DNA of 27,851 nucleotides from Selenomonas sp052169755 (GTDB lineage: Bacteria > Bacillota > Negativicutes > Selenomonadales > Selenomonadaceae): positions 1 through 27,851 of the forward strand of contig NZ_JBQNBV010000011.1 of assembly GCF_052169755.1 (NCBI RefSeq), written 5' to 3'. This document shows positions 14,872 to 22,667 of the stretch, piece by piece (the first letter of the stretch is position 1; the number at the start of each line of letters is the position of its first letter). Below the pieces are notes generated by a model, which saw nothing but the letters and a program-made list of their open reading frames with translations, made no database searches and was not told the DNA's origin. The position numbers were made by a program, and so were the translations under genes.

Positions 14872-15087
14872 TTATACACAAAGATATACACATTATCCAC
14901 AGAAAAGGATATGATTTCCACAGTTTATTCAATATCTTTCTTTCATGGATGATGCCATCGCAGAAAGCAGATGAAAAACAAACCGTGTCATTTCATGCAA
15001 CGGCTGAACATATCTCTTGAAGGTTTACTCTTTTCACGAATAGAAATTTCGTTTTTATCCACAGATTGTGTACAAAAATGTGGATAA
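14872..15087. other. oriC: DnaA-box cluster 2 upstream of dnaA (oriC part)
   Basis: Perfect boxes: TTATACACA at 14872, TTATCCACA at 14893 and 15055, and inverted TGTGGATAA at 15079. Near matches: ATATACACA at 14884, ATTTCCACA at 14914 and TGTGTACAA at 15067. The two groups (14872-14922 and 15055-15087) are separated by about 130 bases. The right group lies within 85 bases of the dnaA start and probably also autoregulates dnaA. Confidence 0.9.
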
Positions 15088-15136
15088 ATTATAAGGACAT
15101 GTTTTCATACATTATGTACAGAAAGGATATTTTTCC

Positions 15137-16615
15137 ATGGAACAATCAGAACTGCAAGAGATTTGGGAACAAATCCTGCAGAAAGTCCTCGATCAAAAAT
15201 CCTTGACAGAACTTACCCTAAACGATTGGCTTCGTCCGGTAAAACCTCTGTCACTTTCCGAAACCTCGCTCGTACTCGGTGCACCAACAGCGCTTGCACG
15301 AGAATGGATAGCTAAACGCTATATCCCTTTCTTGGAAGATGCTGTACTTGATCTAACCAAGAAAAAACTCCGTATAGAAATAAAAAATCTTGACATCAAA
15401 CCTAAAACGAACGATTATCCATCCCCGCCGATTCAAGAAACTCTTTTGCCGGAAAATAACTCTTCCAGTCCTATGCTTCAAGAAACAATTTGTGCCGAAA
15501 AACCGCTTTTTCCATACTCGACTGCCCCGCAAAAAACAGAAGGACTTGCTCGTTCCTATGATATGCCGGGCATGATTCCTCCTGGAGATGCTTCATCATT
15601 AAACTCCCACTATACTTTTGACACATTCGTTACAGGCAACTCAAACCGCTTTGCTCATGCGGCTACACTCGCTGTTACTGAATCCCCCGGAAAAGTTTAT
15701 AATCCATTCTTTATGTATGGCGGCGTTGGACTTGGAAAAACACATTTAATGCACGCCATAGGACATAAAATCTTAGAAAAATTTCCTGAGATGCGTGTTC
15801 TTTACATTTCGAGCGAAAAATTTACCAACGAACTTATCAATTCCATCCGAGACGGTAATCCTGAATCCTTCCGTCAAAAATATCGCAACATTGACATTCT
15901 CCTCGTCGATGATATTCAGTTTCTCTCAAAAAAAGAACACACACAGGAAGAATTTTTCCATACGTTCAATACCCTGCACGACGCCAATAAGCACATCATC
16001 TTATCGAGCGACCGTCATCCGCGTGAAATACAAACGCTTGAAGATCGTCTGCGCTCACGTTTTGAATGGGGACTTATCACCGATATCCAAGCGCCAGATC
16101 TTGAAACACGCATAGCGATTCTCAGAAAAAAAGCTGCGCTTGAACACCTCGATGTACCGAATGATGTGATGTTCTCCATCGCCAATCGCATCGACAACAA
16201 CATCCGTGAACTTGAAGGGGCGCTGACCAGAGTCGTCGCCTATGCTTCATTGACACAACAGCCTATCACCCCCTCCCTTGTCAACGAAGCGCTCGCCAAT
16301 ATCTTTCCTTCAGGCAAATCGCGCGAAGTGACGATGGAACTCATACAAGAAGTCGTCGCCTCTTACTTCAAACTGCGATTGGACGATCTTCATGCCAAAA
16401 AGCGCACGCGCAACCTTGCTATGCCGCGGCAGATTGCCATGTACTTATGCCGCGAATTGACGAACAACTCCCTGCCGCAGATCGGAGCTTCTTTCGGTGG
16501 ACGTGACCACACAACAGTCATCCATGCATACGACAAGATCAGCAAAGAGAGACAGGAAGATTCAAAACTGGACCGCACAATCGAACAACTGATGCAGCGC
16601 ATCGAAAACTTATAA
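15137..16615 (+). CDS. dnaA: Chromosomal replication initiator protein DnaA
   Basis: DnaA is the AAA+ initiator that binds DnaA boxes, forms a filament, melts the origin and recruits the helicase. The product has 492 residues, slightly long because of a low-complexity domain II. Domain I spans about 1-85 (W32, W57 region); linker II about 86-155, rich in P, S and E; AAA+ domain III with Walker A GGVGLGKT at 195-202, Walker B ILLVDD at 254-259 and sensor/arginine finger segments; and domain IV with a helix-turn-helix ending in FGGRDHTTVIHAYDKI, the signature that reads the DnaA box. The ATG at 15137 follows AAAGGA. DnaA-box clusters on both sides imply autoregulation. Confidence 0.98.
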   Translation: MEQSELQEIWEQILQKVLDQKSLTELTLNDWLRPVKPLSLSETSLVLGAPTALAREWIAKRYIPFLEDAVLDLTKKKLRIEIKNLDIKPKTNDYPSPPIQETLLPENNSSSPMLQETICAEKPLFPYSTAPQKTEGLARSYDMPGMIPPGDASSLNSHYTFDTFVTGNSNRFAHAATLAVTESPGKVYNPFFMYGGVGLGKTHLMHAIGHKILEKFPEMRVLYISSEKFTNELINSIRDGNPESFRQKYRNIDILLVDDIQFLSKKEHTQEEFFHTFNTLHDANKHIILSSDRHPREIQTLEDRLRSRFEWGLITDIQAPDLETRIAILRKKAALEHLDVPNDVMFSIANRIDNNIRELEGALTRVVAYASLTQQPITPSLVNEALANIFPSGKSREVTMELIQEVVASYFKLRLDDLHAKKRTRNLAMPRQIAMYLCRELTNNSLPQIGASFGGRDHTTVIHAYDKISKERQEDSKLDRTIEQLMQRIENL

Positions 16616-16644
16616 GAAACAGCATGAATAGTCGTGCATAACTC

Positions 16645-16848
16645 TGTGGAAAACTCTGGTATATTCCTGTGGTAACTTTGTGGATAAACGCTTTCTTCTT
16701 TTCCCTCTGTGTATATGTGGATATCTAAAACGTATCTATCTACAATATTATACACATATCCATGCTATTGATATCAAAGCCGCCACACGCCTTTTCCACA
16801 TTTCCACAAGCCCTACTACTATTACGGCTATTCTTTATTATATTCTTG
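16645..16848. other. oriC: DnaA-box cluster 3 and DnaA-trio unwinding element (oriC)
   Basis: The dnaA-dnaN gap carries perfect boxes at 16679 (TGTGGATAA) and 16748 (TTATACACA), and variants at 16645 (TGTGGAAAA), 16708 (TGTGTATAT), 16716 (TGTGGATAT), 16792 (TTTTCCACA) and 16800 (ATTTCCACA). The last two are followed by a short GC-rich spacer (AGCCC), then CTACTACTATTA at 16813-16824, and then an AT-rich run to 16848. This order (boxes, GC spacer, repeated CTA/TAG triplets, AT-rich DNA) is the basal unwinding system described at the Bacillus origin, so strand opening is predicted at about 16813-16848. There is no terminator after dnaA, so dnaN may also be read from the dnaA promoter. Confidence 0.9.
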
Positions 16849-16907
16849 TCGCATAAGTCAATAAGAGACCACCCAAAAAATTTTCCCTATCCAAAAGGAG
16901 AAGAACC

Positions 16908-18020
16908 ATGAAATTTACCTGTCATAAAAATGAACTTGTCCAAGCGATCCAACTCGTCTCAAAAGCTATCGCAAATAAGCCGCAAACTCCAGTCCTTTCA
17001 GGAATATATCTCGAAGCAGGAGATAATCAGTTAGAACTGCATGCTACAGACAATGAAATAGGCATCATCAGCACCATTCCAGCAGACGTTGAAGAGCAAG
17101 GAAAAATTGTCCTTTCCGGACGCTATATGCAAGAAGTCATCCGGCGTCTACCTGGCGATACCGTTACAATTTCACAAGAAATAGGCGAAAATGTAAGTAA
17201 AATACAATCAGCAGCTTCAAACTTCACATTTCTTTCTATGCCAGCAAATGACTTTCCTACAGTCAAACGCCTGCAAGAAGGCGTCCATTTTAAGATCCAA
17301 GACAACATACTACGCGACATCATTAAAAAAACGGTTTTTGCTTGCTCTACCGATGAATCTCGACCGATATTCACAGGCTGCCAGATGGAAATTAATGGAG
17401 AAACTTTAAAAATGGCAGCAACAAATACGCATCGACTTTCTGTAAAAAAAGAGGTGGTTGCAAATCTTTCCGGCGATCTTCATATCATTATTCCCGCAAA
17501 GCTTCTCAACGAACTTCTGCGCGCCTTAAATTCTGATATGCCCATTGAAGTTGATGTCTGCTGCTCATCCAATCAAGCGAGTTTCCAATTCGAAAATGTC
17601 GTATTTATGTCACGTTTAATTGAAGGACAATTTCCAAATTATGAAAGTGTAATACCGAAGAGCTTTGCCACTACAGTTACTCTTGATACTGAAGATTTTT
17701 TAGATGCGGTTGACCGAGTTTCCCTGATATCACGTTCTGCCGATTATAATATCATTCGTTTGGAATTTGGCAGCAATCAAGTTCATATATCATCCAACAG
17801 TCCGGATGTAGGCAATGCGAATGAAATTGTTGCAGCTACCATCGAAGGTCCTAACGTCAATATCGCTTTCAATGCAAAATATGTCACAGATGTTCTAAAG
17901 AATCTCAATAGCAAAAATTTCCGTTTTTTGCTCAATGAAAGCTTGCAGGCGGCGGCTGTACGCGAAGAGGACAATCCTACTTTTGTATACATTGTGACGC
18001 CTGTTCGTACGCAGAATTGA
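16908..18020 (+). CDS. dnaN: DNA polymerase III beta sliding clamp
   Basis: DnaN is the ring-shaped processivity clamp of the replicative polymerase and the docking site for many repair proteins. The 370-residue product is full length with the three repeated clamp folds: it begins MKFTCHKNELVQAIQLVSKAI, has the domain II motif DESRPIFTGCQ at about 145-155 and ends with a near-canonical FVYIVTPVRTQN (equivalent to the YVVMPMRL tail that lines the protein-binding pocket). The start has AAAAGGAG upstream. It is followed by recF only 7 bases later; the small S4-domain gene (yaaA) that separates them in Bacillus is absent. Confidence 0.97.
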   Translation: MKFTCHKNELVQAIQLVSKAIANKPQTPVLSGIYLEAGDNQLELHATDNEIGIISTIPADVEEQGKIVLSGRYMQEVIRRLPGDTVTISQEIGENVSKIQSAASNFTFLSMPANDFPTVKRLQEGVHFKIQDNILRDIIKKTVFACSTDESRPIFTGCQMEINGETLKMAATNTHRLSVKKEVVANLSGDLHIIIPAKLLNELLRALNSDMPIEVDVCCSSNQASFQFENVVFMSRLIEGQFPNYESVIPKSFATTVTLDTEDFLDAVDRVSLISRSADYNIIRLEFGSNQVHISSNSPDVGNANEIVAATIEGPNVNIAFNAKYVTDVLKNLNSKNFRFLLNESLQAAAVREEDNPTFVYIVTPVRTQN

Positions 18021-18027
18021 TATACTG

Positions 18028-19152
18028 ATGAAAGCAAAGAGCCTCCAACTCAAAAATTTCCGAAACTATTCAGAACTTGAACTCAGCTTGTCTCCCAATA
18101 TCAACGTACTTCTTGGCGAAAATGCGCAGGGGAAGACAAATATTGCGGAGGCTCTTTACTATGCGGCTATGGGACGCTCTCATCGAACTACAACGGATTC
18201 AGATCTCATCGCTTGGGATGCTTCGGAAGCAAGGCTGCATTTGCTTTTTGAACGACTCGATGTAGATAATACACTGGAGTTTCAATTTCAGCGCGGCAAA
18301 CGCCGCATCATGCGCAAAAACGGTGAAATAATAAAAACAAAAGAGTTATTCGGCACATTTAATGCTGTTCTTTTTTCTCCTGAAGATCTTTTTTTGATTA
18401 AGGGTGCTCCTTCGGAAAGAAGACGTTTTCTGGACAGTGAATTATCGCAGGCAAGCCCTGCTTACGGGCATGAACTCATGCAGTATGCACGGATTCTTAT
18501 GCAAAGAAATAATCTTTTAAAGAAGATTAAAGAAAGACGTGCAAAAAAAGACATGCTTCTTCTTTGGGACGGTCAGCTCGCTGAAAGCGCTGCGCGTATT
18601 GTGGAAAAACGCTTTTTAGCTGTCAAGAAACTCAATATGCTTGCAAATCTCATGCAAAGGCGCATTTCGGCAGGAAAAGAAAACCTTTCCCTTTCGTATG
18701 AACTCTATGGATGTGCAGAAGAGCCGCCTTGCGTGACATCTGGACTTATTCCGTGGTATAATAAAAAACTTGAAGAATCGAGAGAACTTGATATTTTGCG
18801 TGGTTCTACGAGTGTCGGTCCGCAAAGGGATGATATTCTTCTTAAAGTAAACGGTATCAACCTGCGTTCTTTCGGTTCGCAGGGACAGCAGCGCACGGGA
18901 GTTCTTGCATTGAAACTTTCTGAATTGGAGTTTTTGCGCTCAGAAACAGGGGAATATCCGATTTTGCTGCTTGACGATGTCATGAGCGAGTTGGATCGTA
19001 CGCGCAGGGAAAGACTTATGGAATTTATTAGCAAGGAACGTATACAAACCTTGATTACAGCAACGGATGAAGCCTATTTGCCGATGAAAATAACAGGCAA
19101 TATTTTCTATATAGTATCAGGAAAAGTATCAAAAAAGAAAGGTATGACATGA
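18028..19152 (+). CDS. recF: DNA replication and repair protein RecF
   Basis: RecF is an SMC-like ATPase that loads RecA at gaps with RecO and RecR. The 374-residue length is typical. Motifs: Walker A GENAQGKTN at 30-38, the signature SQGQQRTGVLALKLSE (about 291-306) and Walker B PILLLDDVMSELD (about 317-329). The start at ATG 18028 has no clear ribosome-binding site and lies 7 bases after the dnaN stop, which suggests coupled translation. The 3' end overlaps the next gene by 4 bases (ATGA). Base composition shifts from C-rich to G-rich on the plus strand within this gene. Confidence 0.96.
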   Translation: MKAKSLQLKNFRNYSELELSLSPNINVLLGENAQGKTNIAEALYYAAMGRSHRTTTDSDLIAWDASEARLHLLFERLDVDNTLEFQFQRGKRRIMRKNGEIIKTKELFGTFNAVLFSPEDLFLIKGAPSERRRFLDSELSQASPAYGHELMQYARILMQRNNLLKKIKERRAKKDMLLLWDGQLAESAARIVEKRFLAVKKLNMLANLMQRRISAGKENLSLSYELYGCAEEPPCVTSGLIPWYNKKLEESRELDILRGSTSVGPQRDDILLKVNGINLRSFGSQGQQRTGVLALKLSELEFLRSETGEYPILLLDDVMSELDRTRRERLMEFISKERIQTLITATDEAYLPMKITGNIFYIVSGKVSKKKGMT

Positions 19153-20141
19153 AGTTTTCTTATCGGCGCAATCCCGGCATGGAAAAAATCAATAAGGTGA
19201 TACCGAAGAGCATTCATTCTTTTGGGAAAAAGATTGAACGTGCATATCAGGAGCGCTTTGTACTCTTTCATTGGGGGAAAATTGTCGGTGATACAGTTGC
19301 TGCACATGTGTGGCCTCTTGCAATTGAAGGAGATAAACTTGTATTATATGCTTCCGCTCCTGCGTGGCGTAACGAGATCATGCTCATGCAAATCATGATT
19401 CTTTCGCGTGTGAATAATTTTGCCGGTTATGAGATGGTAAAAGAGCTTATTTTTTCATGGGAAAAAAGTGAAGCATATCATCGCGGCGCGCAAGAGGATG
19501 AAAAAAATTTTGAGGAAAAAGAGCAAGAGGAATATAAAGACATCCTGAAAAAGATGATTTTGACGCCGAACGAGCAGGAAGAATGTCGACGTGAGATTTC
19601 TGCTGTAACGAATAAGAGATTGCGTATGAAACTCCTGCATATTTTGGAAGTGAAGAAAAAGAGTGAAAAGGCACGGCAGACATTGGGAGAAAGTCCTTGT
19701 CCGCACTGTGGCAGACTTGTCCGAAGAGATCATGTATGCCTTTCTTGTGCGTGTGAAGAGAAAAAGGAAAAGCGCCGTTTGATTCGTCGTTGTCTTTTCG
19801 ATATTCCATGGGCGCGGTACACTGAGATCAAGGAGTATATTCCTTGTACGCCTGCGATGGTTGCTGCGGAACGTTCGCGTCTTGCGCAAGATTTGGCGCG
19901 TCGCGTCGAATTCGGTGATTGGTCGAGTTTGGACGCGAAAACGCTCGTCATGCTTTATCGGGCGCTGCGCCCAGAACAGTTGACAGAGGAAATTTTGCGC
20001 CGCACACTTTACGATCTTCGACGTGAGATGGCAGAAAGCGCAGTTTTCCGTCCTTTTCCAAAACGCTCGGAAGTGTTTTCAAAAGTTGTGACAGATGATA
20101 AAAAGCGTAGGGAGGGATTTCATGTATCTTCATCTCGGTGA
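19149..20141 (+). CDS. DUF721/DciA-like protein with C-terminal zinc ribbon and helical extension
   Basis: The N-terminal 105 residues carry the DUF721 pattern (HWGKIVGDTVAAHVWPLAIEGDKLVLYASAPAWRNE, in part), the family that includes DciA, the helicase loader of most bacteria. The protein is much longer (330 residues) than ordinary DciA (about 100-180). After a charged linker it has a zinc ribbon C184-P-H-C187 ... C197-L-S-C200 and then a basic helical region of about 130 residues that I do not recognise. It overlaps recF by 4 bases and remB by 20, so it is firmly in the dnaA-gyrB operon, where DUF721 genes often occur. Helicase loading or another DNA-processing role is inferred, not shown. 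Confidence 0.8.
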   Translation: MKFSYRRNPGMEKINKVIPKSIHSFGKKIERAYQERFVLFHWGKIVGDTVAAHVWPLAIEGDKLVLYASAPAWRNEIMLMQIMILSRVNNFAGYEMVKELIFSWEKSEAYHRGAQEDEKNFEEKEQEEYKDILKKMILTPNEQEECRREISAVTNKRLRMKLLHILEVKKKSEKARQTLGESPCPHCGRLVRRDHVCLSCACEEKKEKRRLIRRCLFDIPWARYTEIKEYIPCTPAMVAAERSRLAQDLARRVEFGDWSSLDAKTLVMLYRALRPEQLTEEILRRTLYDLRREMAESAVFRPFPKRSEVFSKVVTDDKKRREGFHVSSSR

Positions 20142-20400
20142 TGACTACTCCGTTTCTTTTTCTCGCATCATTGCTATTTTTGATATGTCTATGTACGAAA
20201 ATGCGGCGGAAAATCCCTTTTCAAAAGAAGCGCAGCTATACAGCAAGCAGATGGGAAAAGAGCCGAGTTCCGTTGTTCTTACTCACGAGAAAGCGTATTT
20301 TTCAATAATTTCCGTACAGTCTTTGAAGAAACGTATAGAAGAGACTTTTATTTTGAAACCCCAAGAAGTCAAGCCCGAAGGGCGCAGACTGATTGGCTAG
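20122..20400 (+). CDS. remB: RemB/YaaB-like DUF370 regulator with repeat-derived C-terminus
   Basis: The product is 92 residues. Its start MYLHLGDDYSVSFSRIIAIFD matches the DUF370 family (YaaB/RemB, related to the biofilm regulator RemA of Bacillus), which sits between recF and gyrB in many Firmicutes. The ATG at 20122 has AGGGAGGG upstream; it overlaps the 3' end of the preceding gene by 20 bases. The family core ends near residue 78 (SVQSLKKRIEET). The last 14 residues (KPQEVKPEGRRLIG) are encoded by copy 2 of the dispersed repeat and the stop codon follows it directly, so the natural C-terminus appears to have been replaced or extended. Function in this non-Bacillus host is unknown; the assignment is by position and N-terminal similarity. 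Confidence 0.85.
   Translation: MYLHLGDDYSVSFSRIIAIFDMSMYENAAENPFSKEAQLYSKQMGKEPSSVVLTHEKAYFSIISVQSLKKRIEETFILKPQEVKPEGRRLIG
20354..20396 (+). repeat. Dispersed structured repeat, copy 2 (inside remB 3' end)
   Basis: This 43-base copy starts with TGAAA and can fold as one interrupted hairpin. Outer stem CCAA/TTGG (20361-20364 with 20393-20396); tandem GA/GA mismatch; AGTC/GACT; asymmetric internal loop AA/GCA; GCCC/GGGC; GAA loop. It matches copy 3 at 40 of 43 positions and supplies the last codons of remB. Confidence 0.92.
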
Positions 20401-20434
20401 GTTTCTGTAAGGGCGGCGCATAATGTCCATGAAG

Positions 20435-20461
20435 TGGATATTTGTGTGTGTAGTTTATAAT
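20435..20461 (+). promoter_or_regulatory. Probable gyrB promoter
   Basis: A perfect -10 TATAAT lies at 20456-20461, 34 bases before the preferred gyrB start. The best -35 candidate (TGGATA at 20435-20440, 15-base spacing) is weak. The gap between remB and gyrB is 94 bases and contains no terminator, so read-through from upstream is also likely. Confidence 0.55.
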
Positions 20462-20494
20462 AGAATTTGAATAAATGATGGAGGAATGATACCG

Positions 20495-22564
20495 TTGACA
20501 AAGGGGAAGGAAAAGAAGAACGATGCGCTTGATGAGGCGCTGAATTGTGCTCTGATGGATGCAGCGGAGGAAGAAGCGACGAAATTTGCCGAAGAAGTGC
20601 GTGATGATGATCTCGATTTGAAGAACGTCGAAATTCATACGGATATGGACAGTGCGGATGTCACGGCAGTCGATGGTGACTATGGAGCTGATCAGATACA
20701 GATACTTGAAGGATTAGAGGCAGTAAGAAAGCGTCCGGGCATGTATATCGGCAGCACGTCGGAGCGAGGCTTGCATCATCTCGTCTATGAGGTTGTTGAC
20801 AACTCGATTGATGAGGCGCTTGCGGGCTACTGCGACCATATTGACGTGACGATCGAAGAGGATAACAGCATCACCGTCGTAGATAACGGGCGCGGAATTC
20901 CTGTCGATATGCATGAAAGCGGAAAGCCTGCCGTTGAAGTTGTCTTGACCGTACTTCATGCCGGCGGCAAGTTCGGCGGCGAAGGTTATAAAGTATCGGG
21001 CGGTCTGCACGGCGTCGGCGTTTCTGTCGTTAATGCACTTTCGACTTCGATGGATGTCGAGGTCAAGCGCGACGGTAAGATTCACAGCATACGCTTCGAA
21101 CATGGTGTGACGGCTTCTTCTTTGAAGGTCGTTGGTGAGACAGAAAAGACGGGGACAAAAGTGCATTTTATCCCAGACCCCGAGATATTCACCGTGACGC
21201 AGTACAGCTTCGATACGTTGAAGCATCGCCTGCGGGAGCTTGCTTTCTTGAATCAAGGCATCACGATCAATCTCAGAGACAAGCGCGGTGAAGGGCGTGA
21301 AGAATCTTACTATTATGAGGGAGGCATTCGTTCCTTCGTCGAGCATTTGAATCGGAAAAAGGAAATCATCAACCAGACGCCAATTTATTTTAATGGTATC
21401 AAAGATGATACCGTTGTAGAAATCGCTATGCAGTACAACGACAGCTACATGGAGAATATCTACAGCTTTGTCAATAATATCAATACCGAGGAAGGCGGCA
21501 CGCATCTTGCGGGATTTAAGATTGCTCTGACGCGTGCAGCGAATGATTTTGCGCGTAAGCAAGGAATCTTGAAAGACAAGGACGGTAATCTCTCGGGCGA
21601 GGATGTGCGCGAGGGTTTGACATGCGTCATCAGTCTTAAAATTCACGAACCGCAGTTCGAGGGACAAACAAAGACAAAGCTCGGAAATTCCGAAGTGCGC
21701 GGCATTGTTGATTCTATCGTCACTGAGGGGCTTACAGAGTATTTTGAGGAAAATCCTGTGATCACGAAAAAGGTCATAGAGAAGGCGATTATGGCGTCGC
21801 GTGCAAGAGAGGCAGCGAGAAAAGCACGAGAGCTTACACGTCGTAAGAATGCTCTTGAGGTGTCGAGCCTTCCTGGAAAGCTTGCAGACTGCTCAATTAA
21901 AGATCCCGAACAGGCGGAAATTTACCTTGTCGAGGGTGACAGTGCCGGCGGTTCGGCGAAGCAGGGACGAGATCGTCGCTTCCAGGCGATCCTCCCTTTG
22001 CGAGGCAAGATCTTAAATGTCGAGAAAGCGCGTCTTGATAAAATCTTTGCCAATGCGGAGATCCGCACAATGATCACGGCTTTCGGAACGGGAATCAGCG
22101 ATGACTTCGATATCGCGAAACGCCGTTATGGCAAGATTATTATTATGACCGATGCTGATGTTGACGGTTCGCATATACGTACGCTTCTCTTAACTTTCTT
22201 CTATCGCTATATGAAGCCACTCATTGAGCGCGGTCACGTCTATATTGCTCAGCCGCCTCTCTACCTCATACGCAAGGGAAAGAAGCATTGGTATACCTAT
22301 AGCGACGACGAACTTACGCAGAAACTTAATGAAGTCGGGCGTGATAATGCCACTGTGCAGCGCTATAAGGGGCTTGGTGAGATGAATCCCGAGCAGCTTT
22401 GGGAAACGACGATGGATCCTGAAGGTCGGACGATGCTTCAAGTCCGTATGGAGGACGCAGAAGAAGCCGATGAACTCTTCACGATCCTTATGGGAGACAA
22501 AGTGGAGCCGCGTCGTCAATTCATCGAAGAACATGCTAAGCATGTGCGTAATCTCGATATCTAA
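20495..22564 (+). CDS. gyrB: DNA gyrase subunit B with N-terminal acidic extension
   Basis: GyrB is the ATPase subunit of gyrase, which introduces negative supercoils. The canonical part starts at about residue 65 (IQILEGLEAVRKRPGMYIGS) and includes EVVDNSIDEALAGY (ATP-site Asn), the GHKL loops NGRGIPVD and GGLHGVGVSVVNAL, the TOPRIM motifs EGDSAGGSA and DADVDGSHI, and a normal C-terminus. About 65 residues precede the core, against about 12 in Bacillus GyrB; they are rich in D, E and A. The start is probably TTG 20495, 10 bases after GGAGG; the ATG at 20486 is too close to that ribosome-binding site. gyrA does not follow. Confidence 0.95.
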   Translation: MTKGKEKKNDALDEALNCALMDAAEEEATKFAEEVRDDDLDLKNVEIHTDMDSADVTAVDGDYGADQIQILEGLEAVRKRPGMYIGSTSERGLHHLVYEVVDNSIDEALAGYCDHIDVTIEEDNSITVVDNGRGIPVDMHESGKPAVEVVLTVLHAGGKFGGEGYKVSGGLHGVGVSVVNALSTSMDVEVKRDGKIHSIRFEHGVTASSLKVVGETEKTGTKVHFIPDPEIFTVTQYSFDTLKHRLRELAFLNQGITINLRDKRGEGREESYYYEGGIRSFVEHLNRKKEIINQTPIYFNGIKDDTVVEIAMQYNDSYMENIYSFVNNINTEEGGTHLAGFKIALTRAANDFARKQGILKDKDGNLSGEDVREGLTCVISLKIHEPQFEGQTKTKLGNSEVRGIVDSIVTEGLTEYFEENPVITKKVIEKAIMASRAREAARKARELTRRKNALEVSSLPGKLADCSIKDPEQAEIYLVEGDSAGGSAKQGRDRRFQAILPLRGKILNVEKARLDKIFANAEIRTMITAFGTGISDDFDIAKRRYGKIIIMTDADVDGSHIRTLLLTFFYRYMKPLIERGHVYIAQPPLYLIRKGKKHWYTYSDDELTQKLNEVGRDNATVQRYKGLGEMNPEQLWETTMDPEGRTMLQVRMEDAEEADELFTILMGDKVEPRRQFIEEHAKHVRNLDI

Positions 22565-22566
22565 AT

Positions 22567-22620
22567 AAAAGAATAGACGGTCGTTTGAAGATTCAACTTC
22601 AGGCGACCGTCTATTCTTTT
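22567..22620. terminator. Bidirectional intrinsic terminator between gyrB and dhaM
   Basis: AAAAGAATAGACGGTCG (22567-22583) pairs perfectly with CGACCGTCTATTCTTTT (22604-22620). The loop itself can fold further (TGAAG/CTTCA). A-tract and T-tract at the two ends allow termination from both convergent sides. Confidence 0.93.
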
Positions 22621-22667
22621 TCTTCTATTCTGTTTGGAAAAGGATGTTGCTGCCGATATTGGGGAAT

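Larger units (their letters stand above)
14556..15136. other. Origin-proximal intergenic region between rpmH promoter and dnaA
   Basis: This 580-base gap has no convincing gene. From left to right it holds an AT-rich stretch; repeat copy 1 at 14709-14750; a small hairpin GACTT-TTATT-AAGTC at 14752-14766; about 95 bases of higher GC (14767-14860) in which I recognise nothing; and DnaA boxes from 14872 to 15087. A 61-codon reading frame at 14767 crosses the DnaA boxes and is taken as chance. Confidence 0.6.

Noticed and set aside
14767..14952. 61-codon plus-strand reading frame upstream of dnaA
   Set aside because: No ribosome-binding site, runs straight through several DnaA boxes, and the protein resembles nothing I recognise.
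20323..20351. Promoter-like pairs directly upstream of the repeat copies (e.g. TTGAAG and TTTTAT before copy 2)
   Set aside because: Distances to the repeat differ between copies and the hexamers are poor, so a common repeat promoter on the plus strand is not supported.
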